The position numbers and the translations under genes were made by a program. 64,000 nucleotides of DNA, from the NCBI GenBank assembly GCA_009693235.1, contig SHXR01000006.1, positions 22,893 to 86,892 on the forward strand. Direction: 5' to 3'. The notes beneath the pieces are model-generated. The model had not been told where the DNA came from and searched no databases. It saw only the letters and a program-made list of their open reading frames with translations. Positions 1-8,031 of this stretch are shown piece by piece. How positions within the stretch are numbered: the first letter of the stretch is position 1; every line of letters starts with the position of its first letter. Origin of the DNA: Betaproteobacteria bacterium (lineage in GTDB: Bacteria > Pseudomonadota > Gammaproteobacteria > Burkholderiales > SG8-39).

Positions 1-1078
1 CCATCGTGCGAATCGCATCGGCGATTTTCTTCCGATCGGCAACGCCCGTTTTTTCCAGCGCCTCCTTGAAGATCCACATGTCACCATAGCTGGAGAGGCT
101 GTCTTGCGTCATCCATGGCTCGCCGGTGCGTTTCTTGAAATCGGCGATGAGTTTCTCCTGCCCCTTCTGGGTCCAGTTCGCAACGATAACCAGCATGCCT
201 TCCATCAGATCCTTGCCGACCGACTTAAGCAATTCCGGCATGCCCAACGGCGCCCCGTTACCAATCATCGGGATGCGGCCGCGCCCGAGGCCCATTTCGT
301 TCATCTTTTCCAAAATGAGCTTGGAGTCGGAAGTGTTGGTGGGGACAAACAGCACCGCCTCAGGACGGATGCTCCGCACCTTTTGCACCATCGAGGTCGC
401 ATCAGAAAGCGGCGGGGTGAAGATCTCATCCACGGTGAGCTTGATGCCCATCTTCTCCAGCCCACCTTCGCGCATCGGCTTCAGAAAGCTGACCGGCGAT
501 GCCGTGTTGTCACCGACAATGGCGATGGTCCTCAATTGTTGACCGGTCGCGGCCCTACCGAGTTCGACAATCGCGGGCATCGCGCCCACCGACTGCGCAC
601 CTGCGGTGGGCGAGGTCTGAAACACATATTTGAAGCCGCGTGCGGTGATCTGATCCGAATACGATAACGTGAGGATCGACATCTCCGCACGCTCGGTCAC
701 CTCGGTGACGGCCAGGGTAAACGACGAGAGCCAAGAGCCGGTCGCCCCGATCATGTCGGGTTCGGAGGCGACGAATCGTTGCGCCGCGTTCTTAGCCTTT
801 TCAGTTGAATCGCCCGCATCGGCGGTGACCAAACGCAGTTTCGCGCCCTGCATCGATTTGATGCCACCGCCATTGTTGATATCTTCGATCGCCATCTGCG
901 CGCCCTTCAACATCAACTCACCCTGGCGCGCCCACGGCCCTGACAGCGGTGCAATCAGGCCGACCTTCACTTCCCTGGCTTGCCCGAGCGCGGCAGGTGC
1001 TGCGATCGCCAAGCCCACAGCGACCAGCGCGGCCGCGACGTTACGCCCCATTCCAACTTGTCGAGTGAATTGCATCAT
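1..1078 (-). CDS. Liv-type ABC transporter substrate-binding protein (partial, C-terminus off the left edge)
   Basis: Periplasmic solute-binding protein of a branched-chain amino acid/amide (HAAT, LivK-like) ABC importer. About 359 codons are visible and the reading frame is still open at base 1. The start is an ATG doublet at 1078/1075, preceded on the minus strand by AAGGAG (1084-1089). A hydrophobic signal peptide ending near ALGQA is followed by KVGLIAPLSGPWARQG, the usual first beta strand of this fold; IEDINNGGGI and later YSDQITARGFKYVFQT also fit the family. It lies directly downstream of livH, livMG and livF on the same strand, so it is the likely receptor of that importer. The ligand cannot be read from sequence; neighbouring acyl-CoA genes suggest an organic acid rather than an amino acid. 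Confidence 0.9.
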   Translation of the reverse strand, partial: MMQFTRQVGMGRNVAAALVAVGLAIAAPAALGQAREVKVGLIAPLSGPWARQGELMLKGAQMAIEDINNGGGIKSMQGAKLRLVTADAGDSTEKAKNAAQRFVASEPDMIGATGSWLSSFTLAVTEVTERAEMSILTLSYSDQITARGFKYVFQTSPTAGAQSVGAMPAIVELGRAATGQQLRTIAIVGDNTASPVSFLKPMREGGLEKMGIKLTVDEIFTPPLSDATSMVQKVRSIRPEAVLFVPTNTSDSKLILEKMNEMGLGRGRIPMIGNGAPLGMPELLKSVGKDLMEGMLVIVANWTQKGQEKLIADFKKRTGEPWMTQDSLSSYGDMWIFKEALEKTGVADRKKIADAIRTM

Positions 1079-1123
1079 TAGGTCTCCTTAATTCCATCAA
1101 ACTGCTGTTCGCCTGCTCGTGAT

Positions 1124-1831
1124 TTACATCCCAAGATAAGCACGCTTGACCCGCTCATCGCGAATCAACGTGTCATGCACACCTTCCAGAACCACCCTGC
1201 CCGATTCGAGCACATAACCGCGATCGCAGGCTTCGAGGGCCTCGGCCACGCGTTGCTCGACCAGCAGGATTGTAATCTTCGATTCACGATGAATCTCTTC
1301 GATGCGCTCGAAGATCTGATCGGCGATGGTGGGTGCCAGACCCATCGAGGGCTCATCGAGCATCAACACACGGGGCGATGAGGCCAAGCCGCGGCCGATC
1401 GAGAGCATCTGTTGCTCGCCGCCGGAGAGCGTGCCGGCGAGCTGATCGCGCCGTTCGGCCAGCACCGGGAACAGCTCCAGGATCTGGGCCAGATTACGCG
1501 CCCAGTCGGCACGGCCGCGCATGGAGTGCGCGCCCATTTCAAGATTTTCGAGCACGGTGAGCGAGCGGAACACCTGGCGGCCTTCCGGGACATGCGCGAT
1601 GCCAAGATGCGCACGCTCCGACGGCGGGATCGACAAAAGATCCTTGCCGTCGAACATCACGCTGCCAGAGACCGGCTGCACGATCCCTGAGATCGTTTTG
1701 AACAAGGTCGTCTTGCCGGCGCCGTTCGGGCCGACGATCGCAATGAACTGGCCCTCGGCGACTTCGACCGTGACGTCGACCAGCGCCTTCAATCCACCAT
1801 AGGCAACTGTGAGAGACTTAATGCTGAGCAT
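1124..1831 (-). CDS. livF: Liv-type ABC transporter ATP-binding protein LivF
   Basis: Cytoplasmic ATPase subunit of a HAAT-family importer, 235 aa, the usual LivF length. Walker A GPNGAGKTT lies at about residues 34-42, the ABC signature LSGGEQQ near 137, and Walker B VLMLDEPSMGL near 155-165; the C-terminus VKRAYLGM is typical of LivF. Its start overlaps the 3' end of the upstream livM-livG fusion gene by 14 bp, so the two are probably translationally coupled. The substrate-binding gene follows after a 45-bp gap. Start at MLSIKSLTVAYGG is the natural N-terminus for the family. Confidence 0.93.
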   Translation of the reverse strand: MLSIKSLTVAYGGLKALVDVTVEVAEGQFIAIVGPNGAGKTTLFKTISGIVQPVSGSVMFDGKDLLSIPPSERAHLGIAHVPEGRQVFRSLTVLENLEMGAHSMRGRADWARNLAQILELFPVLAERRDQLAGTLSGGEQQMLSIGRGLASSPRVLMLDEPSMGLAPTIADQIFERIEEIHRESKITILLVEQRVAEALEACDRGYVLESGRVVLEGVHDTLIRDERVKRAYLGM

Positions 1832-3596
1832 GCTTCATCCACCGCTTGCCAAGATAAGCTTCGATCACCGCCGGATCCTTGGTGACCGCCTCGGGTTTGC
1901 CCTGCGCGAGCATGCGGCCGTGGTCCAACACCACGAAGCGATCCGCCAGCCGCACCATGGCCTGCATCGTATGTTCGATGATCACGATGGTCGACCCGTT
2001 TTTGGCGAGCCCATCGATCACGGCGAGCATGCGCTCGACTTCCTGACTACCAAGGCCGGCCAGCGTTTCATCGAGGAGCAGCAACTGTGGCCGCGACGCC
2101 AGCGCACGCGCGAGTTCCATCAAGCGCAATTCAGCATTGGTGAGGCCACCCGCCAGCGCGGTGACGCGTTCCGACATGCCAACGCGCGCCAAGGCCTCGA
2201 TGGCAAGAGCGATCGCCTTGTCATCGTCACCCTCGGCGACGAATGCCCCGACCACCACATTCTGCAGCACGGTCATACGCGCGAACGGACGCACCACCTG
2301 AAACGTGCGTCCAATGCCGCGGCGACAAATTTCGTTTGGGCGGAGGCCAATCAGATTCTCGTTTCGCCACATGACGCGCCCGGCGTGCGGCGGCAAAAAT
2401 CCGTTCAGCAAGTTAAAGAGCGTAGTCTTGCCCGCGCCGTTCGGGCCGATGATGCCAAGCACCTCGCCCTTATGCACATCAAAGCTGACATCTTCGACCG
2501 CCTTCAATCCACCAAACGCACGCGAGATGCCCTCTACCTTGAGGACGACCTCCGTGCTCACTGTTCGGTTGGCATGACCCGCCATGGCAGGTTCCATCAG
2601 CACGGATGCCGTGACTGAAGTGGCGCCGCCTCCCAATGCGGCTTCGCGGCGCTTGCGCAGCGCCTCGCGGATATGGGGAACGATCCCTTCCGGCGCAAGC
2701 AGAATGACGAGGACGATCGCCAGTCCAAACACGACACCTTGAATGCCGGGAATCTTGTCGCCCAATTCCGCATGCAGAATCTCCGCCAGAGGAATCAGGA
2801 TTGCCGCGCCAATTACCGGCCCCCAGACCGTCGCCACGCCACCGAACAAGGTGACGATCAGCGCTTGTGCAGAGGTGAGCATGCCGAAGACGCTGGGTGG
2901 CGTGACGATCAACAGCACGACGGCATAGAACCCACCCACGGCCGCAGCGATTGCACCGGACACCATGATTGCGCGCATTTTCCAGGCGAGCGTGTTGATC
3001 CCCGCGGCTTCGGCGGCGGGTTCATTTTGTTTGATGGCAAGCAGCGACAGACCGAACCGCGAACGTTCTATCTTCAAGGAAATCGCCATGGCAACGACCA
3101 GCATCGCTAAGGCGATGCCGACATACCACCGGTAATCCTTGAACTGCATGAAGGCCGCGGGGGACTCCCGTTTCATCGGCAGCGACACTTCTTGATAGCC
3201 AGCCCATTCAAAGATATAGAGGAGCGCAAGCGGATAGGCCAACATGGCGAGCGCGAAATAGTGGCCACGCAAGCGAAATGTGGGCCAGCCGATCAGCGCG
3301 CCGGCAAGTCCCCCCACCACCATGCCGACCGGGATGCCAAACCAAGGCGACACATTGAGCTTCACCATCAACAAGGTCACCGTATAGGCGCCCAGCCCGA
3401 AAAATGACGCGTGCCCAAACGAGACCAAACCCGAGTAACCGGAGAAGACATTCCATGAGATACCGAGGATGGCCCAAACCGGCACCAGGGTGAGCATCAG
3501 TTGGTAATACTGGTTTTCAATCAGCATCGAGGCCGCGAGATAAACGATCGCGACGATAATGATGAGACCAACGTCGCGGCCAATGGTCCGTTGCAT
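1818..3596 (-). CDS. Fused Liv-type ABC permease (LivM) and ATPase (LivG)
   Basis: A 592-aa protein joining two subunits that are usually separate. Residues 1 to about 320 are a LivM-type membrane permease with many hydrophobic segments and the family signature around FSGYSGLVSFGHASFFGLG. Residues about 350-592 are a LivG-type ATPase with Walker A GPNGAGKTTLF and Walker B LLLLDETLAGLG. The ABC signature is divergent: the usual LSGGQ/LSYGQ is replaced by LTNAELRLMELARAL, and Walker B reads DET instead of DEP. LivM-LivG fusions are known in Burkholderiales, so the fusion is probably genuine. It lies between livH (2-bp gap) and livF (14-bp overlap). One transporter would then need the fusion, LivH, LivF and the binding protein. 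Confidence 0.93.
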   Translation of the reverse strand: MQRTIGRDVGLIIIVAIVYLAASMLIENQYYQLMLTLVPVWAILGISWNVFSGYSGLVSFGHASFFGLGAYTVTLLMVKLNVSPWFGIPVGMVVGGLAGALIGWPTFRLRGHYFALAMLAYPLALLYIFEWAGYQEVSLPMKRESPAAFMQFKDYRWYVGIALAMLVVAMAISLKIERSRFGLSLLAIKQNEPAAEAAGINTLAWKMRAIMVSGAIAAAVGGFYAVVLLIVTPPSVFGMLTSAQALIVTLFGGVATVWGPVIGAAILIPLAEILHAELGDKIPGIQGVVFGLAIVLVILLAPEGIVPHIREALRKRREAALGGGATSVTASVLMEPAMAGHANRTVSTEVVLKVEGISRAFGGLKAVEDVSFDVHKGEVLGIIGPNGAGKTTLFNLLNGFLPPHAGRVMWRNENLIGLRPNEICRRGIGRTFQVVRPFARMTVLQNVVVGAFVAEGDDDKAIALAIEALARVGMSERVTALAGGLTNAELRLMELARALASRPQLLLLDETLAGLGSQEVERMLAVIDGLAKNGSTIVIIEHTMQAMVRLADRFVVLDHGRMLAQGKPEAVTKDPAVIEAYLGKRWMKHAQH

Positions 3597-3598
3597 GA

Positions 3599-4558
3599 TT
3601 AGACCCGCTCCGCGTTGCGGCCGAACAGGCCTTCGGGACGAATCAGGATGATCAGCAGGAACACGACAAAGATCGCCGCGTTCTGCAACTGCACCGGCAG
3701 GATCAGCGTGGAAAGCTGCTGAACGAGCCCGATGGTGAGGCCGCCCCAGAAAGCGCCAACGATGCTGCCAAAGCCACCTAGCACGACGCCGGCGTACATG
3801 ATGATCACGAACTCCAACCCCACATACGGCTGGAACGGATAGTAGGTAGCGACGAGTCCGCCCGCAATCGCGGTCAGCGCGATGCCGAGCGCGAAAGCCA
3901 CGCGATAGGCGCGGTCGACATTGATCCCCATGTATGTGGCGGCTTCCGGATTGTCCGCCGCGGCACGCAGAGTCTTGCCGGTACGCGACCGACTAATGAA
4001 TAGGTACAAGAGAATCGCGACGATCACGGAGACGATGAAGGCGACGCTGCGAGCTTTGTTGAGGAAGATCGACAGGTCCTGACCGATGAGCGGCCCGATC
4101 TCCCAGGCCGATGCGGACAACGGCGTCCGAATGCCCTGCGGCATCGAGCCGAACACGATCAAGCCGCCGTTGGCAATGATGAGCGACATGCCAAGGGTGA
4201 GGATGAGCTGCGGATAGTGCCCTTCGCTTTCGGTCCCGGCGACGCGGATACCGGTTACGCGCGACAACAGCGTGCTATGCAGCAGCACGCCAAAGCCGTA
4301 CAGGATCACCGCACCAAGCAACGCCGCCACCACCGGACCCAGGTAGGGTCCAAGGTACTGTCCAAGACTGAGCCAGCCGAATAGATACAGCGTGGCGTAC
4401 ATGCCCAGCATCAGGAAATCGCCCTGCGCGAAATTGATGACCCGCATCACGCCATAGATGAGGCCAAGGCCGACACACATGAGACCGTAGACGCTGCCGA
4501 CCAGAATGCCGGCCGCGAGCGCCTGCAGGATATTCTCGGTGATGACGATTGCGTTCAT
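3599..4558 (-). CDS. livH: Liv-type ABC transporter permease LivH
   Basis: Inner-membrane permease of 319 aa with multiple hydrophobic helices, matching LivH in length. The N-terminal motif GLGLIYGVMRVINFAQGDF and the later YYPFQPYVG and GGFGSIVGAFWGG stretches are characteristic. It forms the translocation pore with the LivM half of the downstream fusion. No Shine-Dalgarno sequence is visible before the ATG at 4558: the leader is occupied by a degenerate copy of the repeat element described at 4567, beginning 8 bp upstream. Translation may depend on coupling or on the altered leader. Confidence 0.92.
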   Translation of the reverse strand: MNAIVITENILQALAAGILVGSVYGLMCVGLGLIYGVMRVINFAQGDFLMLGMYATLYLFGWLSLGQYLGPYLGPVVAALLGAVILYGFGVLLHSTLLSRVTGIRVAGTESEGHYPQLILTLGMSLIIANGGLIVFGSMPQGIRTPLSASAWEIGPLIGQDLSIFLNKARSVAFIVSVIVAILLYLFISRSRTGKTLRAAADNPEAATYMGINVDRAYRVAFALGIALTAIAGGLVATYYPFQPYVGLEFVIIMYAGVVLGGFGSIVGAFWGGLTIGLVQQLSTLILPVQLQNAAIFVVFLLIILIRPEGLFGRNAERV

Positions 4559-4566
4559 CGATTTTT

Positions 4567-4677
4567 GGAAATGCTGGATAAGCTATCTTGCGAAATCAGC
4601 ATGAGATCCTTTTCGGGGAGCTACGAGGGGGCTTTGGAGGGGTTGCCCCCCAACAAGCCCCTTGTTCATTCAATTTC
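4567..4677 (+). repeat. Degenerate copy (A) of the 89-bp hairpin element
   Basis: Diverged relative of the four good copies at 23777, 27766, 36021 and 48586. It shares GGAAATGCTG at the left end, an internal AATCAGCAT arm, GGGAGCTACGAGGGGGC and CTTGTTCA near the right end. The second hairpin is enlarged, with GGGGCTT and AAGCCCC as outer arms and GGGG/CCCC inside. No target duplication is recognisable, so this is probably the oldest copy. It fills the gap between a DUF35 gene and livH; the DUF35 stop codon (4666-4668) lies inside its right end. It may act as an intra-operon structured RNA. Confidence 0.7.
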
Positions 4678-5067
4678 AAGCCGAAAGCGTGGCAGCGTTA
4701 TCGAATCGGACACGTCTTCGAAGGTCACGCGAACGGCTAGCCCCACCCGCAGCGCTTCCGCGCCGATGATCGATGCAGTCAGCCGAGGACCCTCCTCCAA
4801 TTCAATTTGTACCACGTTGTACGGTAGATCGTCTTTGAATGCAGCGAACCACGGTTGGTGAACGACGGTCCATGTGGAGATGATGCCGCGGCCGCTTGCC
4901 TCGCGCCATCGGAGGGCGTCCGAAAAACAGAACGGACACACCGGTCCGGGCGGCAGATGCGGCTTCGCACAGTCCAGGCAAGTCGGTAACATCAGCCGAT
5001 GCGCCTTGCAGGCATCCCAGAATGGTTTGGAGTCGGGTGTGATACGCGGCAACGGTTTGGTGTTCAT
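4666..5067 (-). CDS. DUF35 OB-fold / zinc-ribbon protein, partner of thiolase-fold enzyme (copy 1)
   Basis: Small acyl-CoA-binding accessory protein of about 133 aa. An N-terminal rubredoxin-like zinc ribbon has two CxxC pairs (CLDC and CPFC), followed by an OB-fold beta barrel. In characterised systems such as the ChsH2/Ltp2 steroid side-chain aldolase, DUF35 domains bind and position the CoA substrate for a thiolase-fold partner. The start is taken at MNTKPLP (5067), where ATG overlaps the TGA of the upstream thiolase-fold gene (ATGA), indicating translational coupling; a longer frame to 5100 exists but would intrude into that gene. The last codons and stop fall within repeat copy A; the paralogue at 7624 ends four residues after the equivalent TLVRF. 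Confidence 0.87.
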   Translation of the reverse strand: MNTKPLPRITPDSKPFWDACKAHRLMLPTCLDCAKPHLPPGPVCPFCFSDALRWREASGRGIISTWTVVHQPWFAAFKDDLPYNVVQIELEEGPRLTASIIGAEALRVGLAVRVTFEDVSDSITLPRFRLEIE

Positions 5068-6242
5068 AGCGCGTTGCCAAGGATCACCGAATCGCCCCAA
5101 CAGGTGCTGAACTGGAGGTGCTTCGCGTTCGGGATCTGTCGTGGCCCCACCTCACCACGCAACTGGCGGACCATTTCGAGAATGGAATTCCAGCCGCCGA
5201 CATGCGCCTCTGACAGTAGACCGCCTGATGTGTTCATGGGCAGTTCGCCACCCAATTCAATACGACCGTTCTGCACCCACTCTGCGGCGTCGCCCGGACC
5301 GCAATAGCCGAAGCGCTCCAGCACGAAGAGGATCAATGGCGAGAAGGCGTCGTAGGTGTACAGACCATCGATATCCGGCAAACCGACGCCTGCCATCGCA
5401 AACACTTCGTTATCGGCGGCAGTGAATCGGCGGGAGTGTGCAGGCTGTTGGTTAATGCCAAGATTGGGTGGCGCGAAGATGAATTCATCGCGACCGGAGC
5501 GCATGCCTTGCATGCCAGCGATCGGAATCGGCTTCTTCTTCATGTCGCGTGCCCGCTCCATGGTCGTGACGATCGCGACGGCCGCGCCATCGGTGACGAG
5601 ACAACAATCGAAGAGCCGCAACGGATCGACCACCATCCGCGCGCGCTGATGATCGGCAAGGGTCAGCGGCTTTTTCATCGTGGCATAAGGCGAGAGCAGC
5701 GCATGCTTGCGAAAGGCAATCGGTACCGCGGCCAGCTGTTCGCTGGTAGCGCCGTACATCGCCATATAACGCTGCATCGCGATCGCGGCACCGCCCGCTG
5801 GGGCCGTCAATCCATAAGACGGTGATTCGCCATGCGTACCACCGTCTTCGCGTGAGCCTTCATGATCGCCCGGCCCGCCGAGAATCTGCCGCTCACGAGT
5901 GAAGCTGATCGCGGTAACGCAAGCCACCACGTTAGCGAGCCCACACGCGACCGCCATCGCCGCTTGCTGGAGGGCACTGGTGACGAACCGGCCATGCAGC
6001 CAAGTCTGCGCGGCCCAACGCGTATTGAGCCCGTACGCCTCCGCCACCCGGTCGTAATCGAGACCAAGCGGCCAACCCATGTGGATCGACAGGCCATCGA
6101 TGTCTTCGCGCTGTAAGCCTGCATCATCGAGCGCGGCCTTGAGCGCGCGGGCACCCAGCTTCAATTGCGAGTCGGGCAGGTTGCGGCCGTATTCGCTTTG
6201 GCCAATGCCGGCGATGGCGGTTTGATTGCTGATGGAGGGCAT
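5064..6242 (-). CDS. Thiolase-fold acyl-CoA enzyme, SCP2/Ltp-like (copy 1)
   Basis: A 392-aa thiolase-superfamily protein. It starts with AIAGIGQSEYG, as SCP2-type thiolases do, and has the conserved C-terminal NTSGGLLSEAHVGGWN block that supplies the active-site His. Where catalytic thiolases have the nucleophilic Cys (CxSG near residue 90) this protein reads LHGRFVTSALQQAA, with no Cys. That pattern resembles the Ltp-type aldolases that work with DUF35 partners rather than true thiolases, so carbon-carbon lyase or synthase chemistry on acyl-CoA is the better guess. The DUF35 gene overlaps its stop by 4 bp, supporting a complex. A paralogous pair lies at 7624-9173. Confidence 0.85.
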   Translation of the reverse strand: MPSISNQTAIAGIGQSEYGRNLPDSQLKLGARALKAALDDAGLQREDIDGLSIHMGWPLGLDYDRVAEAYGLNTRWAAQTWLHGRFVTSALQQAAMAVACGLANVVACVTAISFTRERQILGGPGDHEGSREDGGTHGESPSYGLTAPAGGAAIAMQRYMAMYGATSEQLAAVPIAFRKHALLSPYATMKKPLTLADHQRARMVVDPLRLFDCCLVTDGAAVAIVTTMERARDMKKKPIPIAGMQGMRSGRDEFIFAPPNLGINQQPAHSRRFTAADNEVFAMAGVGLPDIDGLYTYDAFSPLILFVLERFGYCGPGDAAEWVQNGRIELGGELPMNTSGGLLSEAHVGGWNSILEMVRQLRGEVGPRQIPNAKHLQFSTCWGDSVILGNAL

Positions 6243-6302
6243 GGTTGGGCGAACTATCTGCAGTCCACGCCCCCTCTCCCCTGCCCCTCTCCCGCACGAC
6301 GC

Positions 6303-7346
6303 TTATCCATTCGGCCGCATCACGATCCGCCCTACGGCTTTGCCTGACTCCACCAGCTCATGTGCTTTGGCGGCTTCTTCAAGCGGGAAGGAAGCGGTGA
6401 TCACCGGCTTTATCTGGCCGCGCTTCATGAGCGTCAGCACATCCTCCAATTGCCGGCGCGATGTACTCATTACCGAATACATCGACTGGTTCTTGAGAAA
6501 CAACTGCGCGGGATTAAACGGTACAAACTCACCGGTGAGTTGCCCGATCATGATCCAGCGTCCGCTTTGCCCGAGACTCTTTCGCATTGCATCGAACAAT
6601 GGAGTGCCGACGTTGTCGATCAGCACATCGACCCCTTTACCATCGGTAAGCTTCTTCACTTGCGCCGAGAAGTCGTCGCCCCGCGCATGCAGGACCACCT
6701 CATGCGCCCCCATGCTACGGACGAGTTCAACCTTATCAGGCGAGGTGGTCTGTGCGATCACATACGCACCCGTTTGTCGCGCGAGCTGCACCGCGTGCAG
6801 ACCGAGGCCGCCACCCGCGCCGGTGATCAAGGTGGACTCGCCCACCTGCAGTTTGCCGACATCGCGAATGCCATTCAGAATCGTGCCGATCGCGCAGGCG
6901 GCGATCGCCGCGCCATCCAGTGCGACGTTGTCGGGAATAAGCGCGAGATTGTCATCTTCGATCGCGACGTATTCGGCGTAGCCGCCGACCAGGCCGTAGT
7001 CACCGAGAAATTTCCGTTCCGCACATTGCGATTCCCGCCCGGTCCGGCAGAAGTTACAAGCGCCGCAGATGTGATAGCGCTGCGCGGAAGCGACGCGATC
7101 ACCGACCTTAAACTGCCGGACGTCGCGTCCAACATCGACAACCGTGCCGGCGATTTCATGACCGAGAATGCAGGGCATTTTGATGCCCGCCCGCAACGTA
7201 CCATTGCGCGTGAGCACATCGTGAAAGCACACACCGCATGCGCCAACTTTCAGGACAACATCCTTTGGGCCGGCGAGCGGCTCAGCGACTGATTCGATCT
7301 TCATGACATCAGTCCGGCCAGGTTGATGAACGACGATGGCTTTCAT
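6303..7346 (-). CDS. Zinc-dependent medium-chain alcohol dehydrogenase
   Basis: A 347-aa MDR-family NAD(P)-dependent oxidoreductase. Catalytic zinc ligands are visible in GVCFHD (residues 38-43) and GHE near 63; the structural zinc loop has the four-cysteine pattern CGACNFCRTGRESQC near 95-109. The Rossmann glycine motif GAGGGLGLHAVQLA lies near 170. It probably oxidises an alcohol or reduces an aldehyde produced from the substrate of the surrounding acyl-CoA genes. It is 60 bp upstream of the copy-1 thiolase-fold gene on the same strand and 277 bp downstream of the copy-2 DUF35 gene; the latter gap holds a repeat structure. Confidence 0.92.
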   Translation of the reverse strand: MKAIVVHQPGRTDVMKIESVAEPLAGPKDVVLKVGACGVCFHDVLTRNGTLRAGIKMPCILGHEIAGTVVDVGRDVRQFKVGDRVASAQRYHICGACNFCRTGRESQCAERKFLGDYGLVGGYAEYVAIEDDNLALIPDNVALDGAAIAACAIGTILNGIRDVGKLQVGESTLITGAGGGLGLHAVQLARQTGAYVIAQTTSPDKVELVRSMGAHEVVLHARGDDFSAQVKKLTDGKGVDVLIDNVGTPLFDAMRKSLGQSGRWIMIGQLTGEFVPFNPAQLFLKNQSMYSVMSTSRRQLEDVLTLMKRGQIKPVITASFPLEEAAKAHELVESGKAVGRIVMRPNG

Positions 7347-7379
7347 AGATAAACCTCAATAGGCGCTTACTACAGAACT

Positions 7380-7611
7380 CAGAAATTCACCGCGGAGGAC
7401 GCAGAGGACCCGGAGGAAAAACAATGAAGTAGCGTAGGGTGGAACAGCGCAGCGCGTTCCACCACGCCTGCGCGTTCTAGCCGCGACCTCCCTATTGTTC
7501 CGTAGTTTCTTGCTTTCCCCGCTACGGCGGAATGCGCTACGCTTTTCCGCCCCACCTGAAACAAATGCGCCTTTCCTCCATTCCCTCCGCGTCCTCCGCG
7601 GTGAATTTCTG
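7380..7611. repeat. Composite inverted repeat with two internal hairpins
   Basis: Two arms of about 40 bp, 7380-7418 and 7572-7611, are imperfect inverted copies: both read CAGAAATTCACCGCGGAGGA on opposite strands and continue to GGAGGAAA. Between them are two hairpin-forming units, one with arms GGTGGAAC/GTTCCACC around 7439-7465, the other with GGCGGAA/TTCCGCC around 7526-7550, together with GTAGCGTAGGG and CGCTACG motifs. Both unit types resemble short extragenic repeats common in bacterial genomes. The unit fills most of the 277-bp gap between two co-oriented genes and contains no credible gene. It may act as terminator, mRNA-stabilising hairpin or nuclease barrier. Confidence 0.75.
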
Positions 7612-7623
7612 TGGCCGTACGGG

Positions 7624-8031
7624 TCATGGCTTGAACCGCACCAGCGTCACTGCATCCGTCACCGCATCGAAATGCGCCCGCACCTTCATGCCGATCTTGA
7701 TTCTCTCGCGCGGTACATCCACCAGGTTTGAGAACAGTTGCACACCCTCCTTCAATCGCACCTGCACGACATCGTATGGCACGTCGCCGGCGAAACTCGG
7801 CCAATACGCCTTGTGAAAGCCGCAGTACGAGACCACCATCCCTTGCCCGCTCGTGGCTTGCCATTCACTGCGCTCGCCCAGGCAGCTTGGGCAATAGCGC
7901 GACGCGGGAAAGCGATATTGCGCGCAGTCGAGGCAGCGTTGCAGCATCAACTTTCCCGCTCGGGCGCCGGCCCAGAATGGCGCGTTCAGCCCATCGATCG
8001 GCGGAAGTGGCTTAGCGTACACGTCGCTCAT
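7624..8031 (-). CDS. DUF35 OB-fold / zinc-ribbon protein (copy 2)
   Basis: Paralogue of the protein at 4666, 135 aa, with the same architecture: CLDC and CPSC zinc-ribbon pairs at about residues 33-50 and a C-terminal OB fold. It should bind the acyl-CoA substrate for the thiolase-fold protein encoded just upstream, whose stop codon overlaps this ATG by 4 bp. Having two complete thiolase/DUF35 pairs in one cluster suggests two related acyl-CoA steps, or the same step on two chain lengths. No substrate can be assigned. Confidence 0.88.
   Translation of the reverse strand: MSDVYAKPLPPIDGLNAPFWAGARAGKLMLQRCLDCAQYRFPASRYCPSCLGERSEWQATSGQGMVVSYCGFHKAYWPSFAGDVPYDVVQVRLKEGVQLFSNLVDVPRERIKIGMKVRAHFDAVTDAVTLVRFKP

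Noticed and set aside
104..1091. Plus-strand open frames over the left-end binding protein
   Set aside because: They are opposite-strand shadows of the minus-strand substrate-binding gene, without family sequence or ribosome-binding sites.
7379..7864. Minus-strand frame of 161 codons across the composite repeat
   Set aside because: It covers repeat sequence and the antisense or other frames of the DUF35 gene, and resembles no protein family.
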